A stretch of DNA of 34,464 nucleotides from Candidatus Woesearchaeota archaeon (GTDB lineage Archaea; Nanobdellota; Nanobdellia; SCGC-AAA011-G17; JACPNG01): positions 1-34,464 of the forward strand of contig JACQNI010000046.1 in the NCBI GenBank assembly GCA_016203135.1. Reading direction: 5' to 3'. Every line of letters starts with the position of its first letter. Within the stretch, counting starts at the first letter, position 1. Position numbers and translations under genes: made by a program. The notes beneath the pieces were generated by a model. That model did no database searches. It was not told the DNA's origin and saw only the letters and a list, made by a program, of their open reading frames with translations. Of the stretch, positions 1 to 7,293 are shown one piece after another.

Positions 1-1806
1 AATTTTATAAAACAGCAAAAAGATATTGGTTTGAGTTACGATTGGAATAGAATGATTAAAACTTCAGACCCAGAATATTACAAATGGAATCAATATTTCT
101 TTTTACAGTTCCTGAAAAATGGCTTAGTTTATAAAAAAAAAGCAATTGTGAACTGGTGCCCTAAATGTTCAACAGTTCTTGCTAATGAACAAGTCCATAA
201 TGGAAAATGCTGGAGGCATACCACTTTAGATGTTGAAGTCAAGCAGCTAGAACAATGGTTTATCAAGACAACAAAATATGCAGAAGAGCTTCTAAGTGAT
301 GTTGATGATCTTCAATGGCCTGAAAGAATAAAAATTATGCAGAGAAATTGGATAGGAAAAAGTCAAGGGACTGAGATTAATTTTAATATAAATGGAAAAA
401 ATTGGCCAATATTTACAACCAGACCAGACACTATCTTTGGTGTTACATTCATGGTTATTTCCGCTCAGCATCCAAGACTTATGGAATTGGTAGCCGAAAA
501 ACAGAAAAAACAAGTAGAGGATTTTCTAAAAAAATTAAAAAGTACCAAACAAGAAGACCTAGATAAATTAGAAAAAGAAGGAGTTTTTACTGGATCATAT
601 GCATTGCATCCATTAACAAAAGAAAAAATTCCAATCTGGGTTGGAAATTTTGTTCTTGCAGATTATGGTTCTGGAATGGTAATGGCTGTTCCAGCTCATG
701 ACCAAAGGGATTTTGAATTTGCAAAGAAATACAATATCCCTATAAAGCAAGTAATTGCTAGAAAAAATTATAATTGTATTATAATCCATGGATGTCCAAG
801 TAAGGATGAAAATAATCCTTTAAAAAGAACTTATGATAAACACTGGATCCCTTGGACAAAGAATCAATTATCTTTCTATGGAATTAAAACAGAAACCCCT
901 TTAATGCCTACCCCTTGGGAAGCAGATTATAAAGAATGGAAAAAAGAATTTGAAAAAAATAAAATTACTGAAAATACAATTCTAATTGGGCATAGCTGTG
1001 GAAGTGCATTTCTTGTACGTTGGTTGGGTGATACTAAACAAAGAATTTACAAACTTATTTTAGTAGCCCCTTGGAAAATTGCAGAAAAAGATAATCCAAA
1101 AAAGAAGGCTTTTTATGATTATCCAATAGACGAGACAATTAAATCTAGAGTAAATGAAATCATAATATTTACTTCAAATGATGAAGAAGAAGATGGAAAA
1201 AAAAGTGCAAAGGTATTTCAGAAAGCACTATCAGCAAGATTAATAGAACTTAAAAATAAAGGGCATTACATTATTGGAGATATGGGAACAGAAGAATTTC
1301 CTGAATTGATCAAGGAAATAATTGAAGAAAAAGAAGCCTATGTCAATCCAGGAGTTTTAATCAACTCAAAAGAATTTAATGGACTTTATAGCGATGAAGC
1401 AAAAGAAAAAATCACAAAAGAACTTGAATCTAAAAATTTAGGCAAAAAAACAACAGAGTATAAGCTAAGAGATTGGCTTATTTCAAGGCAAAGATATTGG
1501 GGAACTCCAATACCAATTATTTATTGTAAAACTTGCGGTATTATCCCAGTTCCTGAAAAAGACCTTCCAATTTTATTGCCAGAAAAAGTAAAATTCGGCA
1601 AGGGAAATCCCCTAGAGACGAATGAAAAATTCTTGAAAGTAAAATGTCCAAAATGTAAAAAAATAGCTAAAAGAGAAACAGACACAATGGATACTTTCTT
1701 TGATAGCTCTTGGTATTTCTTAAGATACATTGACAACAAAAACAAAAAAATACCTTATGATAAGAAAAAGATATCTAACTTGATTCCAGAATACCAGTAT
1801 ATCTGA
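1..1806 (+). CDS. leuS: Leucyl-tRNA synthetase, bacterial type, 5'-partial, first part up to in-frame TGA
   Basis: Class I enzyme that charges tRNA-Leu. The frame is open from base 1, so the N-terminus with the HIGH motif lies outside the window. Visible parts, in order: the zinc-binding region (VNWCPKCSTVLANEQV), the CP1 editing domain (TTRPDTIFGVTFMV, then AVPAHDQRDFEFA), a foreign hydrolase domain (separate entry), the end of CP1 (GVLINSKEFNGL), the return to the catalytic core (LRDWLISRQRYWGTPIPI) and DTMDTFFDSSWYFLRY. The frame stops at TGA 1804-1806, exactly where bacterial LeuRS has the first Gly of a conserved GGxEHA stretch; the downstream frame continues the alignment with no gap. 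These motifs match bacterial LeuRS and not the archaeal/eukaryal form, which suggests ancient transfer. Family identity is clear; whether one full-length protein is made is not. Confidence 0.93.
   Translation, partial: NFIKQQKDIGLSYDWNRMIKTSDPEYYKWNQYFFLQFLKNGLVYKKKAIVNWCPKCSTVLANEQVHNGKCWRHTTLDVEVKQLEQWFIKTTKYAEELLSDVDDLQWPERIKIMQRNWIGKSQGTEINFNINGKNWPIFTTRPDTIFGVTFMVISAQHPRLMELVAEKQKKQVEDFLKKLKSTKQEDLDKLEKEGVFTGSYALHPLTKEKIPIWVGNFVLADYGSGMVMAVPAHDQRDFEFAKKYNIPIKQVIARKNYNCIIIHGCPSKDENNPLKRTYDKHWIPWTKNQLSFYGIKTETPLMPTPWEADYKEWKKEFEKNKITENTILIGHSCGSAFLVRWLGDTKQRIYKLILVAPWKIAEKDNPKKKAFYDYPIDETIKSRVNEIIIFTSNDEEEDGKKSAKVFQKALSARLIELKNKGHYIIGDMGTEEFPELIKEIIEEKEAYVNPGVLINSKEFNGLYSDEAKEKITKELESKNLGKKTTEYKLRDWLISRQRYWGTPIPIIYCKTCGIIPVPEKDLPILLPEKVKFGKGNPLETNEKFLKVKCPKCKKIAKRETDTMDTFFDSSWYFLRYIDNKNKKIPYDKKKISNLIPEYQYI
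771..1335 (+). other. RBBP9/YdeN-like serine hydrolase domain inserted in LeuRS CP1
   Basis: About 190 residues sit between FAKKYNIPIKQVI and EAYVNPGVLINS, where LeuRS normally has only a short linker. They read as a complete small alpha/beta hydrolase: an opening beta strand with HGCPS (His at 787), a MPTPWEADYKEWKK stretch typical of the RBBP9/YdeN family, the nucleophile elbow GHSCGS (Ser codon 994-996), a candidate acid in SNDEEED (Asp codons 1180 or 1192) and a catalytic His in KGHY (codon 1264-1266). The triad order Ser-Asp-His is intact, so it may be active. The substrate is unknown; deacylation of mischarged tRNA or of a free aminoacyl compound would be a guess. Domain boundaries are approximate. 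Confidence 0.82.
1804..1806 (+). other. In-frame TGA at a conserved glycine of LeuRS
   Basis: The reading around this codon is PEYQYI-TGA-GAEHACMHLIYARFF; bacterial LeuRS proteins read YIGGxEHAxxHLLYxRFF here. One G-to-T change (GGA to TGA) explains the stop. At least ten other genes in the window end in TGA, so TGA is a normal stop in this genome. The nearest in-frame ATG (1825) would leave out GAEHAC, part of the conserved core. GAGGAG at 1805-1810 resembles a ribosome-binding site but only because it is the Gly/Ala codon run. Confidence 0.85.
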
Positions 1807-2682
1807 GGAGCAGAACATGCCTGCATGCACTTAATTTATGCAAGATTTTTCACAAAGGCTTTACGAGATCTTGGTTATTTAAAATTTAATGAGCCATTTA
1901 CAAAATTGTTTAATCAAGGAATGTTGCATGGAAATGATGGTTATGTAATGTCTAAATCTCGAGGTAATGTAGTTTTACCAGAAGAAGTCAGCAAGAAATA
2001 TGGCATTGATACAGCTAGACTATTTTTAATGTCAATTGCCTCTCCAGACAAGGATTTGCAATGGAGCGATAAAGGTATAGAAGGCAGCTCAAGATTCATC
2101 AATAACATTATTTCTTATTTTAATGGATATAAACCAAAAGAAAAATTAGACAAAAAACTAGAACATAAAATGAATAAGACAATTAAATTAGTCACAGAAT
2201 ACATTGAAGACTTTAAATATAATTTGGCAATTATCCAAATTAGAGAATTTTTTGACAGCTTGCCAAAGAATTCAGATAAAAAATCAGCAGAAGCATTTTT
2301 AAAACTTTTATCTCCTTTTTGTCCGCATATATCAGAAGAGTTATGGCATAAGATAGGAAATAAAACCTTTATTTCTTTAGAAGATTGGCCTAAATATAAT
2401 CCTAAAAAAATAAATGAAGAATTTGAAAAGCAAGAAGAACTCCAAGAATTGTTATTAAAAGATATAAGGACTGTTGCAGGTCTAATAAAAAGTAAAAATC
2501 ACAAAAAATTATTTATTTATGTCATTCCAAAAGAAGAGTCAATGTATAAGAATTTCATCAACAAGATAAACATACTTGGCTATGAAACAAAGATATTTTC
2601 ATTAAGTGATAAAAACATATATGATCCACAAAATAAATCAAAAAAAGCAAAGCCAGGAAAGCCGGCACTTTATCTCGAATAA
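1807..2682 (+). CDS. leuS: Leucyl-tRNA synthetase, second part (KMSKS, anticodon-binding and C-terminal domains)
   Basis: This is the direct continuation of the LeuRS frame after the TGA. It starts with GAEHACMHLIYARFFTKALRD, then carries the KMSKS loop as VMSKSRGN followed by VVLPEEVSKKYGIDTARLFLM, a helical anticodon-binding domain (LSPFCPHISEELWHKIG), and a C-terminal domain ending KAKPGKPALYLE. If translation restarted it could begin at ATG 1825, giving 285 aa; that product would lack the GGxEHA segment. A natural two-subunit LeuRS is known in Aquifex, where the smaller subunit is of similar size, so a split enzyme cannot be excluded. A full-length readthrough product, a sequence error or a recent nonsense mutation fits better because the lost residues are conserved. 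Confidence 0.9.
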   Translation, partial: GAEHACMHLIYARFFTKALRDLGYLKFNEPFTKLFNQGMLHGNDGYVMSKSRGNVVLPEEVSKKYGIDTARLFLMSIASPDKDLQWSDKGIEGSSRFINNIISYFNGYKPKEKLDKKLEHKMNKTIKLVTEYIEDFKYNLAIIQIREFFDSLPKNSDKKSAEAFLKLLSPFCPHISEELWHKIGNKTFISLEDWPKYNPKKINEEFEKQEELQELLLKDIRTVAGLIKSKNHKKLFIYVIPKEESMYKNFINKINILGYETKIFSLSDKNIYDPQNKSKKAKPGKPALYLE

Positions 2683-2716
2683 AGAAATTATTCTATAGTA
2701 GTTACAAATAGAAAGA

Positions 2717-2746
2717 TTTATAAATTGAAATTTTGCTCTATAGGAG
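2717..2746 (+). promoter_or_regulatory. TATA box and AGGAG site before the 205-aa gene
   Basis: TTTATAAAT lies at 2717-2725, 33 nt before ATG 2754, and AGGAG at 2742-2746 is 7 nt before it. The predicted transcript would start near 2747, so the AGGAG may lie at or just outside its 5' end. Confidence 0.5.
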
Positions 2747-2753
2747 TATAAAA

Positions 2754-3371
2754 ATGATAAGCATTAAAAATTCTAATCATAAAATGGAAGAAAAGATTCC
2801 AGTTAAGCTAAGCTCTTTAGATATAATCATAAACTTAAGCCCTAAAGAAACCCTAATTATGAATCCAATAATATCTGATGAGCAAAACCCATGCTATATA
2901 AGAGATAAAGAGTCTACACAAGGAGACCATATTTCATATGAATATTCTTATTCGAAATTAAGAAGTGATCCAGAATTAAGCTATTTTGTTAAAGCTATGG
3001 CTGAATCAATGGCTTTTTTAGATCTCTTGGATGAAAATTCAAGTAATCCAACTGAACAGCTTGACTCAAAGATAAATTCTTTCTTGATAAAATACCTTAA
3101 CACAACTTATAGAGATCTTATTAAAAAGGTAGATTTTGATTCATTTAATTCTAATGATTATGGAGAAATACCAAAATCCAAATTAAATCTTAAAAAGAGA
3201 TTATTCGATTATAGGGCCAGATTATATCTAGCTTCTCTAGCTGCAGCAGACCAAGCTAATTTTAACCTAGACTCTTTACTTGAAAAAATTCACACATCAA
3301 GGATATATCCCATAAAAAAAGAGATTGATGAGCCTACTTTTAATTATCTAAGGAAATATTTAGCTAAGTGA
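2754..3371 (+). CDS. Hypothetical protein, 205 aa, soluble
   Basis: I do not recognise this protein. ATG 2754 is chosen over an upstream TTG (2733) because AGGAG lies 7 nt before it. It has no signal peptide or membrane segment. The first third is rich in Ser, Ile and Asn; from about residue 75 it is mostly helical and charged (KLRSDPELSYFVKAMAESMAFLDLL, then KSKLNLKKRLFDYRARLYLASLAAADQANF). It has its own TATA box, so it is probably transcribed separately from LeuRS. It ends one base from the 3' end of the convergent SGHY-domain gene. Confidence 0.65.
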   Translation: MISIKNSNHKMEEKIPVKLSSLDIIINLSPKETLIMNPIISDEQNPCYIRDKESTQGDHISYEYSYSKLRSDPELSYFVKAMAESMAFLDLLDENSSNPTEQLDSKINSFLIKYLNTTYRDLIKKVDFDSFNSNDYGEIPKSKLNLKKRLFDYRARLYLASLAAADQANFNLDSLLEKIHTSRIYPIKKEIDEPTFNYLRKYLAK

Positions 3372-3372
3372 A

Positions 3373-4206
3373 CTATTTATTGGATTTGTATTCAGCTCCA
3401 CCTTCAATTTCTTTCCAACCTAACTTCTTAATATAATAATGAAAGACCTCTTCGCTTTGCCTATTAAACCCTTTAATATCTTTTAAGTTCACATAATGAC
3501 CGGAATATGCGTTGAATGACCTTATTTTCCCACCTTCAATAGTTACTTCTCCAGCCCCATATATCCTCTTTCCTCTTGCTAATGTTGCATGAGGCAGCTT
3601 GTGCAATCTATGATGGTAGTCTATCTTTGCTTTATTCATCTGGGGCATTTCATGTAACATTATTTGTTTATTTGCAATTATAAAATTATTATCTTCATCT
3701 ACAACCCACATATATTTGGCATTTGCTGGTTGTCCAAAATGGATTAACTTCCCTTTATTTTCTCCACGCCTTGCTATATGGCTTTCGACATCTATTACTC
3801 TACCACCTTTAGCTGCATGCCCTTCATAAAATTGTTCTTCATAGCTAGTTTTTTTATTTACATCCTCTTTGATTAGACCCCCACTAACTATGGTCTCTAT
3901 AGATTTTTGTATACCTGTTTTTTCATTCTGCCTTTTTCTACTTAAATATTCCTGTTCGATATCCATTATTTTAGAAGACCTGTTTAATCTATACTTTCTC
4001 CAATGGCGATAAGTTCTTTCTTCTAAATTTATTCCAGTAGTAAACATATAAATTGAAGTAAAGATAAAAAATAAACTAATAAATGGATTTATTAATGTAC
4101 TATAATTGCTTATTCCAATAAAATTACCCGTTATTTCAACATCGTTAAGAAACAATCCTGCGAATAATAAACAAGCGCCAATAATAAAATAAACATTTTT
4201 TAACAT
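3373..4206 (-). CDS. Membrane-anchored protein with an SGHY-motif domain, 277 aa
   Basis: Two hydrophobic segments (about residues 4-20 and 40-58) anchor the N-terminus, followed by a basic helical linker (REERTYRHWRKYRLNR-like) and a C-terminal soluble domain from about residue 125. That domain ends with LPHATLARGKRIYGAGEVTIEG (204-225) and SFNAYSGHYVN (230-240). The combination H-A-T/S-L, G-AGE, and SGHY resembles the H-S-S-F/L...AGE/AGR...SGHY signature of plant IQM calmodulin-binding proteins and of C-terminal domains in some bacterial secreted or toxin-like proteins. The biochemical role of that domain is not clear to me. The topology predicts the domain is cytosolic if the two helices form a hairpin. 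The gene has its own TATA box (about 4226-4235, minus strand) and appears leaderless. Confidence 0.75.
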   Translation of the reverse strand: MLKNVYFIIGACLLFAGLFLNDVEITGNFIGISNYSTLINPFISLFFIFTSIYMFTTGINLEERTYRHWRKYRLNRSSKIMDIEQEYLSRKRQNEKTGIQKSIETIVSGGLIKEDVNKKTSYEEQFYEGHAAKGGRVIDVESHIARRGENKGKLIHFGQPANAKYMWVVDEDNNFIIANKQIMLHEMPQMNKAKIDYHHRLHKLPHATLARGKRIYGAGEVTIEGGKIRSFNAYSGHYVNLKDIKGFNRQSEEVFHYYIKKLGWKEIEGGAEYKSNK

Positions 4207-4225
4207 AAATTAGTCAATCTTTTTA

Positions 4226-4257
4226 TTTATTTAAAGATTATGATAAAATATTTAAAT
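4226..4257. promoter_or_regulatory. Divergent TATA boxes between the SGHY gene and the lipoprotein gene
   Basis: On the minus strand TTTAAATAAA (4226-4235) is centred 25 nt before ATG 4206. On the plus strand AATATTTAAAT (4247-4257) is centred 26 nt before ATG 4278. Both genes are therefore predicted to give leaderless transcripts. Confidence 0.6.
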
Positions 4258-4277
4258 TAGGGAATCGTTTTATCACA

Positions 4278-4550
4278 ATGAAAGTGCATTTATTTTTACT
4301 ATCCTTAGTATTAATTACATCTTGTACACTTCAAAATAATCAAGTAGAATGCAATTCAGATTCAGATTGCGCTCCTGCAGGATGTAGCTCTCAATTATGT
4401 GTTCAAAAAGAAAAAGCCTCTGAAATAATCACAACATGCGAATATAAACAAGAATATGAATGCTTAAAACTGACAAATTGCGGCTGCATAAATAACAAGT
4501 GTTCTTGGAAAGAAAACCAAGAGTATAAAGAATGTATAGATAATTTATGA
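4278..4550 (+). CDS. Small eight-cysteine-cluster lipoprotein, 90 aa
   Basis: A hydrophobic N-terminus ends in the lipobox-like LITSC (Cys16), which suggests a lipid-anchored exported protein. The mature part has Cys spaced as ECNSDSDC-APAGC-SSQLC, then TTC, YEC, NCGCINNKC and a final KEC. This fits the eight-cysteine-cluster small proteins found in archaea and bacteria; function is unknown, probably disulfide-stabilised on the cell surface. The TATA box is 26 nt upstream, so the gene is probably leaderless. It ends with TGA, 47 bases before AlaRS. Confidence 0.75.
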   Translation: MKVHLFLLSLVLITSCTLQNNQVECNSDSDCAPAGCSSQLCVQKEKASEIITTCEYKQEYECLKLTNCGCINNKCSWKENQEYKECIDNL

Positions 4551-4566
4551 CTTCTGCTATAGTAAA

Positions 4567-4577
4567 TTATTTAAAAT
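4567..4577 (+). promoter_or_regulatory. TATA box of alaS
   Basis: TTATTTAAAAT is centred 26 nt before ATG 4598, which predicts a leaderless alaS transcript. Confidence 0.55.
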
Positions 4578-4597
4578 AGTCTATAATCTGTTTAAAG

Positions 4598-6355
4598 ATG
4601 GATGCCAAAGAATTAAAATCTAGGTATATAAAATTTTTTCAAAGCAAAGGTCATACTCTCGTAGAGAATGCTTCTTTGATTCCAGAAAACGATCCTACAG
4701 TTTTATTTACAACAGCAGGTATGCACCCATTAGTCCCATTCTTGCTAGGAGAAAAACATCCAAAAGGCAAAAGATTAACGAGTATACAAAGATGCATAAG
4801 AACAGTAGATATTGACGAAGTTGGAGATCCAATTCATTTAACCTTCTTTGAGATGCTTGGCAACTGGTCTTTAGGTGATTATTGGAAAAAAGAAGCAATA
4901 GAATTTAGCTTTGAATTTCTTACTAAGATTCTTAATATTCCAGTAGAAAAATTAGCAATAACTTGCTTTAAAGGAGATAAAGATGCAGCTAAAGATGAAG
5001 AATCAGCAAGAATTTGGCAAAGCCAAGGAATAAAAAAAGACAGAATAGCTTTTTTACCTAAAGAAGACAACTGGTGGGGTCCAGCAGGAGATCAAGGTCC
5101 TTGTGGTCCATGTACTGAAATGTTTTATTGGGCAAGTAAAAAAACAACTCCAAAAAAATTCGATCCATCAGATAAGTCTTGGGTGGAAATAGGAAATGAT
5201 GTGCTTCTAGAGTATAATAAAAAAAAATCAGGAGAATATGAAAAAGCAAAACAAAGAAATATAGATTTTGGTGGCGGAGTAGAAAGAACATTAGCAGTTA
5301 TTAATGGATTAGATGATGTCTATCTATCAGAGATATTTCTTCCAACAATTAAAAAAATAGAAGAAATTTCAAATAAAAGCTATAAAGGAAATGAAAAATC
5401 AATGCGAATTATAGCAGATCATATCAGAACTTCAGTTTTCATCCTTGGAGACCAAAAAGGCATTGTTCCATCAAATCTAGATCAAGGTTATGTTTTAAGA
5501 AGATTGATAAGAAGATCAATAAGACATGGAATAAATCTTGGTATTAAAGATAATTTCACAAAAAAAGTTGCACAAACTGTAATAAAAATACATAAAGATG
5601 ATTATCCAGAGCTAGATAAAAACAAGGAATTAATTTTTAAAGAATTAGATTTAGAAGAGGAAAAGTTTAGGCTTACATTGGGAAAAGGGCTTAAAGAGTT
5701 TAACAAATTAACAGAAAAAGTTAAACAAATTTCTGGAAAAGAAGCATTTATTTTATTCTCAAGCTATGGATTTCCATTAGAAATGGTTGAAGAGCTTGCA
5801 AGAGATAAGAAAATAAAGGTTGATATTAAAGGTTTTCAAAAAGAATTTGAAAAACATCAAGAACTATCAAGAATTGGAGCAGAAAAAAAATTCAAAGGGG
5901 GTCTTGCAGATGCAAGCGAAGAAGTTACTAGGCTGCATACAGCAACCCATTTATTGCATACAGCTTTAAGAAAAGTTCTAGGAAATCATGTTCAGCAAAA
6001 AGGAAGCAACATTACTAAAGAAAGATTAAGATTTGATTTTACTCATCCTGAAAAAATGACAAATGAGCAAATTAAGAAAGTTGAAGACATAGTTAATGAT
6101 ATCATAAAAAGAGGTTTAGATATAAAAAAAGAATTCATGCCTTTAAAAGAAGCCAAGAAAAAAGGAGCTCTAGCTTTCTTCACAGAAAGATATAAAGATA
6201 CAGATAATGTTTCAACTTATACAATAGGAGATTTTTCTATGGAAGTTTGCGGCGGCCCTCATGTTAAAAACACGAGGGAACTTAAACATTTTAAAATTGT
6301 AAAAGAAGAATCGAGTTCTGCAGGTATTAGAAGAATTAAAGCTGTATTGGATTAG
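4598..6355 (+). CDS. alaS: Alanyl-tRNA synthetase, short bacterial-type form lacking C-Ala
   Basis: Charges tRNA-Ala and clears Ser/Gly mischarging. The class II catalytic core is at the N-terminus (KFFQSKGHTLVENASLIPENDPTVLF, RCIRTVDIDEVG, THLTFFEMLGNWSLGDYW-like, GPAGDQGPCGPCTEM). The editing domain carries HTATH (447-451) and CGGPH (551-555), the four metal ligands. The protein ends at 585 aa, right after the editing domain, so the C-Ala oligomerisation/tRNA-elbow domain found in most AlaRS of about 870-900 aa is absent. Archaeal-type AlaRS has a different N-terminus and zinc region, so this is the bacterial form. The stop codon overlaps by 4 nt the 3' end of the convergent coiled-coil gene. 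Confidence 0.95.
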   Translation: MDAKELKSRYIKFFQSKGHTLVENASLIPENDPTVLFTTAGMHPLVPFLLGEKHPKGKRLTSIQRCIRTVDIDEVGDPIHLTFFEMLGNWSLGDYWKKEAIEFSFEFLTKILNIPVEKLAITCFKGDKDAAKDEESARIWQSQGIKKDRIAFLPKEDNWWGPAGDQGPCGPCTEMFYWASKKTTPKKFDPSDKSWVEIGNDVLLEYNKKKSGEYEKAKQRNIDFGGGVERTLAVINGLDDVYLSEIFLPTIKKIEEISNKSYKGNEKSMRIIADHIRTSVFILGDQKGIVPSNLDQGYVLRRLIRRSIRHGINLGIKDNFTKKVAQTVIKIHKDDYPELDKNKELIFKELDLEEEKFRLTLGKGLKEFNKLTEKVKQISGKEAFILFSSYGFPLEMVEELARDKKIKVDIKGFQKEFEKHQELSRIGAEKKFKGGLADASEEVTRLHTATHLLHTALRKVLGNHVQQKGSNITKERLRFDFTHPEKMTNEQIKKVEDIVNDIIKRGLDIKKEFMPLKEAKKKGALAFFTERYKDTDNVSTYTIGDFSMEVCGGPHVKNTRELKHFKIVKEESSSAGIRRIKAVLD

Positions 6356-6702
6356 AGATTAGAAATCTTCTGCCTTAAAGCCATTATGTCGTCTTCAAGC
6401 TTTTTTATTTCCCTTGTTTTTACAGGGGAAAGTTCCTTTTGGGTTGGCAGTCTTGTTTTAAGCCTCTTAATGATTTTTTTGTCTTCATAATCTACTTTAG
6501 GAACATCCAAACCAGAAAAAAATCTGTTTATTTCGTTTATGTTCTTAATCAGTTCTTCCCTATAGATTTTTTTTTGCTTTCTTATTATGCTCAATCTTTC
6601 AAAGTCCTTCAGGCATTGAATTGAAGATACAGCAGCCTCTAGAACATTCTTTCTGCTTTGATCAGAATCCATTATTGCAACATGCATGGTTTGTTTTTTC
6701 AT
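6352..6702 (-). CDS. Hypothetical coiled-coil protein, 116 aa
   Basis: I do not recognise the family. It is a soluble, highly charged, almost entirely helical protein: an N-terminal strand (MKKQTMHVAIMD), then long amphipathic helices and a C-terminal coiled coil (KTREIKKLEDDIMALRQKISNL). Its ATG overlaps the TGA of the upstream 143-aa gene (ATGA), so the two are translationally coupled and may form a complex. Confidence 0.6.
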   Translation of the reverse strand: MKKQTMHVAIMDSDQSRKNVLEAAVSSIQCLKDFERLSIIRKQKKIYREELIKNINEINRFFSGLDVPKVDYEDKKIIKRLKTRLPTQKELSPVKTREIKKLEDDIMALRQKISNL

Positions 6703-7130
6703 TCTTCAAAAAGTTTTCTGTCTATATCGAGAAGCTTTTCTTTTAAATCTTGCAGGTCAGAATGCCAGCTATCGAGTTCTTTGTCTTCCTCGTTTTTTAT
6801 CTCATTTAACTTGACTAATATTTTTTCTGAATCTTCAAGTTTGTTCCTTATCTCGTCAAGGGTTTTCATAACTTCCTTGTATTTTTCAATTTTAACAAAC
6901 AAAGTCCTGCCTTGTTTTACTCTTCCATTGAATTCAGTTGTTGGAATAGAACTCATCTGTGAACTTGGCATTGGCATCATCGGCTTAAATGGCTCATTAA
7001 CAGCTTCCTTTATCTTAAAGCTGTCATCCATGTAATTAGACGCCTCATATTTTGGAAAATCATTAGGAATGCTATCAAATTTAAAGTCAGAATTCTCTTC
7101 TTTTTCCCTTTTTTTCCCAAATAAACCCAT
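6699..7130 (-). CDS. Hypothetical protein with disordered N-terminus and C-terminal coiled coil, 143 aa
   Basis: Starts MGLFGKKREKEEN, a glycine/basic N-terminus often seen in membrane-adaptor or cytoskeletal proteins, followed by a Pro/Met/Ser-rich low-complexity linker (PFKPMMPMPSSQMSS) and a C-terminal region of heptad-like Leu/Ile/Lys/Glu repeats from about residue 75. There is no transmembrane segment. It is the first gene of a two-gene unit with the 116-aa coiled-coil gene. No function can be assigned; the pairing of two coiled-coil proteins suggests a structural partner pair. Confidence 0.6.
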   Translation of the reverse strand: MGLFGKKREKEENSDFKFDSIPNDFPKYEASNYMDDSFKIKEAVNEPFKPMMPMPSSQMSSIPTTEFNGRVKQGRTLFVKIEKYKEVMKTLDEIRNKLEDSEKILVKLNEIKNEEDKELDSWHSDLQDLKEKLLDIDRKLFEE

Positions 7131-7213
7131 CTTTTTTCATTTATATAACATTATAGAAGCTTATTAAACTTTTTTTATCATCTTAAGATAGTTAATTTAT
7201 GGAAAAAAGAAAG

Positions 7214-7223
7214 ATATTTAAAT
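7214..7223 (+). promoter_or_regulatory. TATA box of the TFE gene
   Basis: ATATTTAAAT is centred about 75 nt before ATG 7294. Transcription is predicted near 7244, which leaves a leader of about 50 nt, unlike the leaderless genes around it. Confidence 0.5.
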
Positions 7224-7256
7224 GGGGAATATCATTAATTATATTTCTGGCTAGAT

Positions 7257-7277
7257 AGCTGATAAGGTTCAGCTTTT
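7257..7277 (+). promoter_or_regulatory. Hairpin in the TFE leader
   Basis: AGCTGA (7257-7262), six-base loop TAAGGT, TCAGCT (7269-7274), then TTT. It is a perfect 6-bp stem lying inside the predicted 50-nt leader and ending 19 nt before the start codon. It could be a transcriptional or translational control element, or chance; it is short. Confidence 0.35.
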
Positions 7278-7293
7278 AACCAAGTTGTTTAAA

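Noticed and set aside
1825-2682. An independent LeuRS beta subunit starting at ATG 1825
   Set aside because: The start would omit the conserved GAEHAC, the only strong ribosome-binding-like sequence is 14 nt away and is just the Gly codon run. Kept as a minor alternative.
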